From: Micrococcales bacterium UBA7472 | GTDB lineage: Bacteria; Actinomycetota; Actinomycetes; Actinomycetales; Microbacteriaceae | Assembly: GCA_002478545.1 (NCBI GenBank) | Contig: DLOY01000041.1 | Location: 4,718-19,786 of the forward strand | Direction of reading: 5' to 3' | Length of the DNA stretch: 15,069 bases | Shown: positions 7,126-14,386 of the stretch, in pieces | Layout of the letters: each line of letters begins with the position of its first letter | How positions within the stretch are numbered: the first letter of the stretch is position 1 | The notes under the pieces: generated by a model | Told to the model about the DNA's origin: nothing | The model's database searches: none | Seen by the model: only the letters and a program-made list of their open reading frames with translations | Translations under genes and position numbers: made by a program

Positions 7126-8226
7126 CTAGATGCCTGCCAACTGAGCGGTTTGAATTGCAATCTCCAACTCTTCATTAGTTGGGATAACCAAGATCTTGAC
7201 CTTCGAGTCCGCTCGAGATACATCGCGCTCTGACTTGTCGCGAATCTGGTTCTTTTCAGAATCAAGTGCAATCCCCAGGTGCTCAAGACCATCGGTGATT
7301 CGCTCCCGCAGCTCGGAGGAGTTCTCGCCGACACCGGCAGTGAAAACAAGGGCATCAATCGGACCAAGTTGAGCAATGTACGCACCAACATATTGCTTGG
7401 CCCGAAGGGCATAAACCTCGAGTGCTTCGCGTGCGACAGCGTCATTTTGATTCGCGCGGCGAAGCACATCTCTGAGGTCGGAATCACCGGTCATGCCCAT
7501 CAGGCCGGCATTTTTGTTGAGGCTCTGGTCAATTTCATCGAGGCTCAAGCCCTGATTGGCCAAATACATCACAATCGCAGGATCAAGATCTCCGGAACGG
7601 GTTCCCATCACCAAACCTTGAAGTGGAGTAAGGCCCATAGAGGTATTGACCGACTGGCCATCTAGAACGGCGCAGGCAGAACCACCATTGCCTAGATGGA
7701 GCACCACTCCTGTGAGGTTTGGTTTTCCCAAAAACTTGGCAGCACGCTTTGAAACATAGGAGTGGGAGGTGCCATGAAAGCCGTAGCGCCTAATTGAATA
7801 TTTCTGCTCTAACTCGCGGTCTATCGCATAGCGATAGGCAGCCGGCGGCATGGTCTGATGGAAAGCCGTGTCGAAAACAGCAACCTGGATAAGCCCTGGA
7901 AAGGCAGCCATCGCACCTTTGATACCGGCGAGGTTTCCGGGGTTATGTAGCGGCGCGAGGGGGATCAGAGATTCAATTGCGTTCAGCACATTTTGATCCA
8001 CGATCGCAGGTTGGGAGAATTTAGATCCACCGTGAACCACACGATGGCCGATAGCAATCGGAGTTACACCCGAGGCCTTCAGATCTGCAACCATCTGCTC
8101 AAAAGCCGCAGTGTGATCAGACACTCGCTCGATCAAGCCAGATATCAAAGAGTCATTAGTGTCGACATCAATCACCTGGTACTTCAGCGAACTGGAACCG
8201 GAGTTCACAACCAAAACTGGTTTCAT
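7126..8226 (-). CDS. ackA: Acetate kinase
   Basis: This 366-residue enzyme interconverts acetyl phosphate plus ADP with acetate plus ATP in the cytosol and is the second step of the Pta-AckA pathway. Diagnostic motifs are VVNSGSSSLKY (6-16), GHRVVHGG (60-67), the VFDTAFHQ segment with Asp119 (117-124), YGFHGTSHSYV (148-158), HLGNGGS (177-183), TRSGDLDP (209-216) and TNEELEI (350-356). It is shorter than the roughly 400 residues usual for the family. The missing residues fall in the N-terminal lobe between residues 30 and 55, before HRVVHGG, while all catalytic regions are present. The ATG at 8226 overlaps the pta stop by four bases (ATGA). GGAG (complement of 8234-8237) lies 7 bases upstream, so the two genes form one operon with coupled translation. 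Identity is certain. Confidence 0.97.
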   Translation of the reverse strand: MKPVLVVNSGSSSLKYQVIDVDTNDSLISGLIERVSDHTAAFEQMVADLKASGVTPIAIGHRVVHGGSKFSQPAIVDQNVLNAIESLIPLAPLHNPGNLAGIKGAMAAFPGLIQVAVFDTAFHQTMPPAAYRYAIDRELEQKYSIRRYGFHGTSHSYVSKRAAKFLGKPNLTGVVLHLGNGGSACAVLDGQSVNTSMGLTPLQGLVMGTRSGDLDPAIVMYLANQGLSLDEIDQSLNKNAGLMGMTGDSDLRDVLRRANQNDAVAREALEVYALRAKQYVGAYIAQLGPIDALVFTAGVGENSSELRERITDGLEHLGIALDSEKNQIRDKSERDVSRADSKVKILVIPTNEELEIAIQTAQLAGI

Positions 8227-10331
8227 GCCTGAGCTCCGGCCTGGATGGCTGTGATCGCAATCGTGTTCACAATGTCATCAACCAGTGCACCTCTGGAGAG
8301 ATCGTTCACCGGTTTTTTCAAGCCCTGCAAAATCGGTCCAATTGCCAGTGCACCTGCGGTGCGCTGCACGGCTTTATAGGTGTTGTTACCGGTATTCAAA
8401 TCTGGAAACACAAACACGGTGGCTCTTCCGGCAACTGATGACCCAGGCAACTTGGTCTTGGCAACACCGGCATCGACAGCGGCATCAAACTGAATTGGGC
8501 CCTCCACCGAGAGTTGAGGGGCACGATCACGCACCAAGTTTGTGGCGTTGCGAACTCGGTCCACCTCCACACCCGATCCACTTTCGCCGGTTGAGTAGGA
8601 GAGCATCGCGACGTGAGGTTCGATGTCGAAAGCCTTAGCGGTCTCAGCCGAAGAGATGGCGATGTCGGCAAGTTGCTCCTCGGTTGGCTCTGGAATCACC
8701 GCACAGTCGCCGTAAACGACGACTCGATCGCGCAATGCCATCAAGAAAACACTCGATACCACTGAGACGCCAGGTTTGGTCTTGATGATTTGGAATGCGG
8801 GGGTGATGGTGTGTGCGGTGGTGTGACAGGCGCCTGAAACCATGCCGTCAGCGATGCCGAGCTGGACCAGCATGGTGCCGAAGTAGCTACCGTCGAGCAT
8901 GATCTCGCGCGCCTTCTCCTCGGTCATTCCCTTGTGGGAGCGCAGCTTGACGTATTCAGCAACACAGGTTTGAAAGTGCTCTGACTTTGAAATCTCGATC
9001 AGCGTGGCACCCGACAGATCGAGCTTTAGGTCAATTGCCCTGGCGCGAATTGCGCTGGGGTCACCCAAGATGATGAGGTTTGCAATACCTCGGGTGAGGA
9101 CCTTGTGAGCAGCCTGTAGGACACGATCGTCATTGCCCTCAGGCAACACGATGGTCTTGCTTTTTGCTCTGGCTCGCTCGGCCATCGAATGCTCAAACAT
9201 CAGCGGTGTAATGGCGTCAGATTCCACCTCGGCTACACGTTGCGCGAGCGCTCCGCCTGGGACATGTTCCTCAAAAAGCTTTCTTGCCCTGGCAATCTTG
9301 CCTGGGTCCGATAGTGAGAGCATGCCGCGGGTGCGAATTACTTTCATGGTGGTGTCAAAACTGCCACCCGGGCATGCCACGACCGGGACAGTTGGTTTCA
9401 CGCCACGAATCAGTCTTGCGATGGTTTCGGGTAGCTCAAACCCGCCATTGATGACAATTCCTGTGAGCTTGGGGAATGTGTCAGAGCTATCAGCCATAAC
9501 AAGAGGAAGCAGGGCATCGGTGCGGTCAGAGGGTGCAACCACCACAGCGTTTTCCTTGAGCCTGGCCAAGACGTTGACCTCACTCATTGCGGCAACCACA
9601 ACATCGAGGGCTTCATCCTTGAGTCGCTCTGGATCTCCGAAGACCAGCTCACCGGACACCGCATCCAGAACCTGCGACATTCTTGGAGCAACTAAATAGG
9701 GGTCCTCTGGGACCACCCAAATTGGCACATCAGCCCCGACTGAGCTCCTCACAGAATCTGTGATTTGCCCAACCTCGCTGCCCGCACGATTCACGATGAC
9801 TGCCAAAAGTGTGGTGTTAGCTTCGGCGAGCTCCTGCATTGCTAGCTCGGCAACCTGCCCAATTTCTTTGGGTTCTCGAACCGGAGCCTGACCCAAGTTT
9901 TCCTCACCGGTCAATGAGTTCCGGCCGGAGAGCACCAAGACCATCGGAGCTGCCAGGTTGGTTGCGACTTTGGCATTGAACGAGAGTTCGGCCGGCGAGA
10001 CGACATCGGTGTAATCAGAACCCAAAATGACCATCGCATCAACGGTGGATTCGATGGACTTAAACCTATGAATGATTTGCGCGAGAGCACGCTCGGGCGA
10101 GGAATGCACATCTTGGTAGTTGGCGCCCGTGCAACTTTGAATGTCGATGGTGGAGCCAGAGAGCTCGTGGAGCATTTCCAGTACTGGGTCCTTGGCCTCG
10201 GCCTTGGGCGAGACTGCTCGGAAGACCCCAACCCGGGCATGGGACTTCTTTAGATTGTCCAAGATGCCAAGAGCCACCGCCGATTTGATGGTGTGACCCT
10301 CGACCGATGCCACGTATACATTTCGAGCCAT
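8223..10331 (-). CDS. pta: Phosphate acetyltransferase (long form)
   Basis: This 702-residue enzyme converts acetyl-CoA and phosphate to acetyl phosphate and CoA, feeding AckA encoded downstream. The N-terminal half (about 1-340) is the P-loop/DRTGG regulatory part of long bacterial Pta proteins. The C-terminal PTA/PTB catalytic domain spans about 375-700, with IVLPEGND, SGACHTTAHT, a GESGSG segment and DLNTGNNTYKAVQR visible. I chose the ATG at 10331, which gives MARNVYVASVEGH as in actinobacterial relatives. The frame stays open to an upstream ATG at 10391, but the extra 20 residues look non-homologous. TACCCT lies 6 bases before the chosen ATG with no Shine-Dalgarno, which suits a leaderless start. 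The Walker A region reads EGHTIKSA, where relatives have a glycine before KS, so nucleotide binding by this domain may be lost. Identity is certain. Confidence 0.96.
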   Translation of the reverse strand: MARNVYVASVEGHTIKSAVALGILDNLKKSHARVGVFRAVSPKAEAKDPVLEMLHELSGSTIDIQSCTGANYQDVHSSPERALAQIIHRFKSIESTVDAMVILGSDYTDVVSPAELSFNAKVATNLAAPMVLVLSGRNSLTGEENLGQAPVREPKEIGQVAELAMQELAEANTTLLAVIVNRAGSEVGQITDSVRSSVGADVPIWVVPEDPYLVAPRMSQVLDAVSGELVFGDPERLKDEALDVVVAAMSEVNVLARLKENAVVVAPSDRTDALLPLVMADSSDTFPKLTGIVINGGFELPETIARLIRGVKPTVPVVACPGGSFDTTMKVIRTRGMLSLSDPGKIARARKLFEEHVPGGALAQRVAEVESDAITPLMFEHSMAERARAKSKTIVLPEGNDDRVLQAAHKVLTRGIANLIILGDPSAIRARAIDLKLDLSGATLIEISKSEHFQTCVAEYVKLRSHKGMTEEKAREIMLDGSYFGTMLVQLGIADGMVSGACHTTAHTITPAFQIIKTKPGVSVVSSVFLMALRDRVVVYGDCAVIPEPTEEQLADIAISSAETAKAFDIEPHVAMLSYSTGESGSGVEVDRVRNATNLVRDRAPQLSVEGPIQFDAAVDAGVAKTKLPGSSVAGRATVFVFPDLNTGNNTYKAVQRTAGALAIGPILQGLKKPVNDLSRGALVDDIVNTIAITAIQAGAQA
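8234..8237 (-). promoter_or_regulatory. Ribosome binding site for ackA within the end of pta
   Basis: On the minus strand GGAG lies 7 bases before the ackA ATG, inside the final pta codons. Together with the ATGA overlap it supports the start and translational coupling. Confidence 0.55.
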
Positions 10332-10337
10332 AACTAA

Positions 10338-10343
10338 AGGGTA
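10338..10343 (-). promoter_or_regulatory. Candidate -10 element of pta-ackA
   Basis: On the minus strand TACCCT is followed by 6 bases and then the ATG of pta. This is the spacing expected for transcription starting at the start codon. No Shine-Dalgarno or convincing -35 was found. It argues for the 10331 start over the longer alternative. Confidence 0.35.
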
Positions 10344-10433
10344 ACGCACTCGGAATTTGCCGTTCAGTCGACCATTTCCAGGGTTGGTCACAGCTAGTCT
10401 GGAAGCAGTTGCTCGGTTAGAGCTTTTGCGTAC

Positions 10434-10440
10434 AAGGAGG
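10434..10440 (+). promoter_or_regulatory. Strong Shine-Dalgarno of the DUF6421-like gene
   Basis: AAGGAGG lies 5 bases before the ATG at 10446. It is the strongest ribosome binding site in the window. It fixes the start and shows that this transcript has a leader, unlike several neighbours. Confidence 0.75.
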
Positions 10441-10445
10441 TTCGC

Positions 10446-11837
10446 ATGTCAGTAAACAGCGTTTCCGTAACTGCCCTGGAGATAACCCAGACCGAAGCCT
10501 GGGATGTCATCAAATCTTCAGCGCTTACATTGCGCGGACACCAGATTCACGATGGCAGCATCCCAGAAAAATCCGCTCACAGAATGTGTTCAATTGCAGC
10601 TGCGGGTATCGCCGGAGCTCTCAGAGAGCTAGCCAAGCTGTTGAGCCATGACAGCGATTATCTACTGGCATGTGCCGAGGATTTTGAACGCTGGTCTGAT
10701 TCAGGATTTGGGGTCCCGGACTTTTATAACTCGCTAGATAAGTTTCAACCCCAAACATCAAGAGCCGATGGTGTTGCACACCTAGTGGTATTTCCGATGT
10801 ACACCCAAAACGGCTCGACCGATCGTCTGGTTGAAGCCGTGGTTCTGGAGGTGATCTGGCCAAAGTTTGTCGCAGAACTTGAGCAGACCTTCACTAACCC
10901 GGCATTCCTGCCAGTTCGATTCTTGGATTTCACCCCCGGTTACCTCACCAACTCAGCGGTGATATTTCCAGAGTCGGTTGCCGTGACACCTCGGGTTCCA
11001 GAGGGGTCTCCTGATGGTACCCAACCTGCACTTCCAGAGTTCAACTGGGGAGGCATCTTCGCCGACCGAGAGGCAGCTCGATTCAGGAAAGTGGTCGCCG
11101 CGGCCAGCGAGATCACGAGACTCGAGCTTCCTCGTGAAGCGCAAGCGCTGCTCGGCGATCAACAGCTCGCGGAGCAAACCTTTGTGATGTGGGACCTGAT
11201 TCACGATCGAACTCACATGCGCGGGGACCTGCCATTTGATCCCTTCATGATCAAACAGCGCATGCCGTTTTTCCTCTACGGTCTAGAGGAGTTGCGTTGC
11301 GACCTCACGGCATTTCGTGAGTCAGTAAAACTCTCTCGGGATTCTCAAGTCGATGCCGAAACCAGAAGATTCGCCCAATTGGTTCAATACGCAATCCTTT
11401 TCGATCGCATCTTCAGATTCCCGCTCACCGGGACCCGAAAGCGTAATTACGACTCGGTTGCGGGCCAGCTCCTTTTTGCCTACCTCCACAGAAGAGGGGT
11501 GTTGCACTGGACTGACACCCAGCTCGCCATCGATTGGGCTGAGCTGCCTGACATGGTGGTTGCACTTTCAGATGAGATCAATCAGCTGTATTTCGACTCC
11601 ATCGACAGACCAAAGGTGGTTCACTGGTTGAAGGCCTACGAGCTAGTCTCGACCTGGTTAGCACCGCATCCAGCATCAAGCTGGCAGCGTGCTGAACTAC
11701 CATTTGGTGGTACTCCATCCGAGCTAACCGACAAAGTCTTGGATGACGAGTTCCCACTTTCGATGTTCTATGAGGCGCTTACGAAGAAGATGGCTCCGGT
11801 GATCCAATCCACGATTGGCATCACCGGTAAGAACTAA
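10446..11837 (+). CDS. DUF6421-family protein, function unknown, possible metal-binding site
   Basis: This 463-residue protein has no signal peptide or clear membrane segment and is probably cytosolic. From memory it matches the actinobacterial DUF6421 family; no function is known to me. Its most conserved-looking block runs from about residue 247 to 290. It contains HDRTH (253-257), GDLPFDPFMIKQRMP (260-274) and EELRCDL (281-287). HDRTH resembles the zincin HExxH with Asp for Glu. EELRCDL recalls the third-ligand motif of M49 dipeptidyl peptidases (EECRAE/D). A metal site with H253, H257 and E281/E282 is therefore possible, but this is inference and not an annotation. A strong Shine-Dalgarno supports the ATG. 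The threonine aldolase gene follows in the same direction after 23 bases, suggesting an operon. It is divergent from pta-ackA. Confidence 0.75.
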   Translation: MSVNSVSVTALEITQTEAWDVIKSSALTLRGHQIHDGSIPEKSAHRMCSIAAAGIAGALRELAKLLSHDSDYLLACAEDFERWSDSGFGVPDFYNSLDKFQPQTSRADGVAHLVVFPMYTQNGSTDRLVEAVVLEVIWPKFVAELEQTFTNPAFLPVRFLDFTPGYLTNSAVIFPESVAVTPRVPEGSPDGTQPALPEFNWGGIFADREAARFRKVVAAASEITRLELPREAQALLGDQQLAEQTFVMWDLIHDRTHMRGDLPFDPFMIKQRMPFFLYGLEELRCDLTAFRESVKLSRDSQVDAETRRFAQLVQYAILFDRIFRFPLTGTRKRNYDSVAGQLLFAYLHRRGVLHWTDTQLAIDWAELPDMVVALSDEINQLYFDSIDRPKVVHWLKAYELVSTWLAPHPASSWQRAELPFGGTPSELTDKVLDDEFPLSMFYEALTKKMAPVIQSTIGITGKN

Positions 11838-11860
11838 CCCAACCTTTGAAAGGGCATGGA

Positions 11861-12925
11861 TTGAAGCTTCACGATGAAAGCTGGCGCGGCTTTGCAAGCG
11901 ACAACTACTCAGGCGTTCACCCAGAGGTGCTGCAGGCATTGGCCGAGGCCAATTTAGGTCACCAGACTGCATATGGTGAAGACCAATACACGGCTCGACT
12001 GAGTGAAGTAATCAAGGAGCATTTCGGATCACAAGCCGAGGTCTTCCCGGTGTTCAACGGCACGGGTGCAAACGTGGTGGGACTGACTTCCATGATGCCT
12101 CGATGGGGAGCGGTCATCTGCTCAAATCTCGCCCACATCCATACCGATGAGGGTGGCGCTCCGGAGCGAGTCAGCGGTCTAAAGCTATTCACGGTTGAGC
12201 ATCAAAATGGCAAGTTGACACCTGAGTCGATAGCCACCCAGGTGTTCGGAATCGGAGATGAGCACCGCGCTCAGCCGATGGTGGTTTCCATTACTCAGAC
12301 CACCGAAGTCGGAACGGTCTATTCGCCCCAAGAGATTCGAGCAATCGCAGACTATGCCCACTCGCAGGGATTACTACTTCATCTAGATGGTGCCCGGTTA
12401 TGGAACGCGGCTGCGGCGCTTGGCGTGCCCTTTAGCGATTTCACCACGGCAGCTGGGGTTGATGTCCTGAGCCTAGGAGGAACCAAGAACGGTTTGATGG
12501 GTGCAGAGGCGATTGTGGTTTTGAACCCCAAGGCCAGCGATGGATTGATCTACCTCCGCAAACTCTCAATGCAGCTTGCCTCAAAGATGAGATTCGTTTC
12601 GGCACAGCTGCTGACTCTGTTTGAAAATGACCTAGGCATTCGATCCGCCTCTCACGCAAACGCAATGGCGCAGCGACTTCGCCGAGGACTTGAGGCCAAG
12701 CTCGATAGCGGAGAGATTTCAGGCCTTCGCTTCACGAACCCGACCATGGCCAACGCGGTGTTTGCGAGTTTGGATAACCAGGTCGCCGATCGAATTCGTG
12801 CCAAGGTCAAGTTCTACGACTGGGAGCGCGCCATCGGCGAGGTTAGGTGGATGTGTGCGTTTGACACGACCGAGCAGGATGTCGATAACTTCATCAACAT
12901 CATCTCCGAAGAGCTAAATCGCTAG
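11861..12925 (+). CDS. Low-specificity L-threonine aldolase (PLP-dependent)
   Basis: This fold-type I PLP enzyme of about 354 residues cleaves L-threonine or L-allo-threonine to glycine and acetaldehyde. With residue 1 at the chosen start, FASDNYSGVHPEV lies at about 11-23, NGTGAN at 66-71, AHIHTDEGGA at about 91-100, HLDGAR at 174-179 (Asp176 would pair with the PLP ring nitrogen), and SLGGTKNG at 204-211 with Lys209 as the Schiff-base lysine. The start is uncertain. TTG at 11861 has GAAAGGG (11848-11854) 6 bases upstream and gives MKLHDESWRGFASDN, as expected. An in-frame TTG at 11846 would add five residues but would lie within or before that site. No in-frame ATG exists nearby. It follows the DUF6421-like gene closely and probably shares its transcript. 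Its stop overlaps that of the convergent carboxypeptidase gene in a CTAG. Confidence 0.92.
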   Translation: MKLHDESWRGFASDNYSGVHPEVLQALAEANLGHQTAYGEDQYTARLSEVIKEHFGSQAEVFPVFNGTGANVVGLTSMMPRWGAVICSNLAHIHTDEGGAPERVSGLKLFTVEHQNGKLTPESIATQVFGIGDEHRAQPMVVSITQTTEVGTVYSPQEIRAIADYAHSQGLLLHLDGARLWNAAAALGVPFSDFTTAAGVDVLSLGGTKNGLMGAEAIVVLNPKASDGLIYLRKLSMQLASKMRFVSAQLLTLFENDLGIRSASHANAMAQRLRRGLEAKLDSGEISGLRFTNPTMANAVFASLDNQVADRIRAKVKFYDWERAIGEVRWMCAFDTTEQDVDNFINIISEELNR

Positions 12926-14229
12926 TTGTTGGTGAGTGAAGCACCGCACTTATAGAAACCAAACACCAGCTTGTCCATGGCAGCCCGGTTTTCATAGGAG
13001 ACACTGTCCCAAAGGTTGTAAACGGTAAAGATCAAATCGGTTCCGTCTTGAGCCTTGATCTTTCCCGCTAGCGAATAGCCGGTCCGGATCCAGCCGGTTT
13101 TCGCCTCGATGTTGAAAAGCGCTGGACGCTGCTCGCCGGAGATAAAGCGATAGCGCAGCGACCCCGGCTTTCCGGATACCGGCATGCCGGCAATCACGGC
13201 CGAGTGCGAAGCTTGGTTTGCATAGACCTGAGCCAAGACATCGTTGACCAGCTTGGCGGGAACTTTGTTCAGCCTTGATAATCCAGAACCATCAACGATC
13301 TGCATGCCCTTGGTGTCGATGCCGCGGGCCTGGAGGGCTTTTTGGTACGCCTTGGTAAGCGAGGTGGCTGAACCATCAAAGCCAAGTGCAATCGAAGAGA
13401 GTCGACCTAGAGATTCGGCCAAGGCATTGTCAGACACATTCAATGTGTTTTGAATCCACTTGGAGATGGGCTGCGATTTCACGCTCGCGATGACACTTGA
13501 GCTGGTGGGTAACTTGCCAACAACTGCCGACGCGCTCTGCGCAAGTCCGTATTTTCGGAGCGACTGCAGGAACAAAGTCCCAGCCTGGGATATCGGTTTT
13601 GCGGTTCTTTGACCGATAAACACGTTTTGATTCTTGGAGCTCGTGAGCCTGCCGGCATCAATTTGTAAGGCTGAAACAGGGGCCATGTAGCCCTGGGATA
13701 GGCCGCGCTTATCCCAGGTCGAGTGCCAGTCTTCTTTTGCGCCATACAGCGAGCTGTCCAGCACAACCTCAGAAATGGTGACCTTGTTCTTTTTTGCCCA
13801 GCTGGCAATTTGCTTGGATAGCGAATCGAGCTTTGGTCCACCCGAGTAATAGGAGGTGATGTTTCCAGGCATCCGCGAAAGCGTCACGTCTCCGGCACCA
13901 ACCAGATAGATGCGACCCGATGTGCTGTCGGCAAAGACTTTGGTTTCAACCTGGTAATCAGGACCTAGGGCATCCAGGGCAACCACCGAAGTGATCACCT
14001 TCATAACCGATGCCGTCCGGGCTGGGGTTTGAGCATTTCTAGAGAAAAGCACCTCGGAAGTGTCAGCTCTTCTCACCTCGGCATGCAAGGACCTGATGCC
14101 TTTTGCTTTGGCTAGCGAGCTCACCGAGCATGGTGCCAGATTCCCCGGTTCAGCACTTGCCGCTAGCGGTGTCACTGCCCCAAACAGCAACCCCAGGGCT
14201 GCGACCGCAGCAATCGATTTCTTTCTCAA
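12922..14229 (-). CDS. dacB: Secreted D-Ala-D-Ala carboxypeptidase/endopeptidase, PBP4 family (S13)
   Basis: This 435-residue protein trims or cleaves peptide cross-links in peptidoglycan outside the membrane. A Sec signal peptide (positive MRKK, hydrophobic 6-20) ends at a probable ASA|E cleavage site after residue 26. All three penicillin-binding motifs are present: SVMK (Ser74-Lys77), SDN (266-268) and KTG (377-379). The family-typical DGSGLSR (313-319) is also present. The region between SxxK and SxN holds the insertion usual for this family. No transmembrane anchor is seen besides the signal. The only cysteines, C34 and C428, lie at opposite ends of the mature protein and could form a disulfide. 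The start is TTG, supported by GGAGG (complement of 14236-14240) 6 bases upstream and by the signal peptide. It is convergent with the threonine aldolase gene and divergent from gnd. Confidence 0.94.
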   Translation of the reverse strand: MRKKSIAAVAALGLLFGAVTPLAASAEPGNLAPCSVSSLAKAKGIRSLHAEVRRADTSEVLFSRNAQTPARTASVMKVITSVVALDALGPDYQVETKVFADSTSGRIYLVGAGDVTLSRMPGNITSYYSGGPKLDSLSKQIASWAKKNKVTISEVVLDSSLYGAKEDWHSTWDKRGLSQGYMAPVSALQIDAGRLTSSKNQNVFIGQRTAKPISQAGTLFLQSLRKYGLAQSASAVVGKLPTSSSVIASVKSQPISKWIQNTLNVSDNALAESLGRLSSIALGFDGSATSLTKAYQKALQARGIDTKGMQIVDGSGLSRLNKVPAKLVNDVLAQVYANQASHSAVIAGMPVSGKPGSLRYRFISGEQRPALFNIEAKTGWIRTGYSLAGKIKAQDGTDLIFTVYNLWDSVSYENRAAMDKLVFGFYKCGASLTNN

Positions 14230-14235
14230 GCCAAA

Positions 14236-14240
14236 CCTCC
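14236..14240 (-). promoter_or_regulatory. Shine-Dalgarno that fixes the TTG start of dacB
   Basis: On the minus strand GGAGG lies 6 bases before the TTG at 14229. The resulting N-terminus is a good signal peptide, so the TTG start is well supported. Confidence 0.65.
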
Positions 14241-14313
14241 AGGCCAGAAGGCTAACAACCGATGCGGAAACTACTGCTTTGCCACCAGCTTTTTCACTAA
14301 ATTCTGAGGTTTT

Positions 14314-14351
14314 GCGCTAGCCTTTACTACAAATTCCGCCCGATGTAGCGC
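14314..14351. repeat. Inverted repeat GCGCTA...TAGCGC upstream of gnd
   Basis: GCGCTA (14314-14319) and TAGCGC (14346-14351) are perfect inverted arms 26 bases apart in the 157-base divergent region between dacB and gnd. -10-like sequences (TACTAC at 14325, TACAAA at 14328) lie between the arms. It could be an operator or a weak hairpin in the leader, or chance; six-base arms are short. The rest of this gap shows the two ribosome binding sites and nothing else recognised. Confidence 0.3.
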
Positions 14352-14373
14352 GAGCCAATCCCATTTACTTTTC

Positions 14374-14378
14374 AAGGA
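14374..14378 (+). promoter_or_regulatory. Shine-Dalgarno of gnd
   Basis: AAGGA lies 8 bases before the ATG at 14387 and supports that start. Confidence 0.5.
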
Positions 14379-14386
14379 AATTTCTC

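Noticed and set aside
7100..7150. Bidirectional terminator between the GGDEF-EAL gene and ackA
   Set aside because: No stable GC-rich stem followed by a T run was seen; the gap is 3 bases.
9133..9699. 188-codon open frame on the plus strand
   Set aside because: It is antisense to pta, has a low-complexity Ser/Thr-rich translation and no ribosome site; it is a shadow of a certain gene.
10332..10391. N-terminal extension of Pta by 20 residues
   Set aside because: The extra residues do not look like the family N-terminus, and a -10-like element lies just before the internal ATG.
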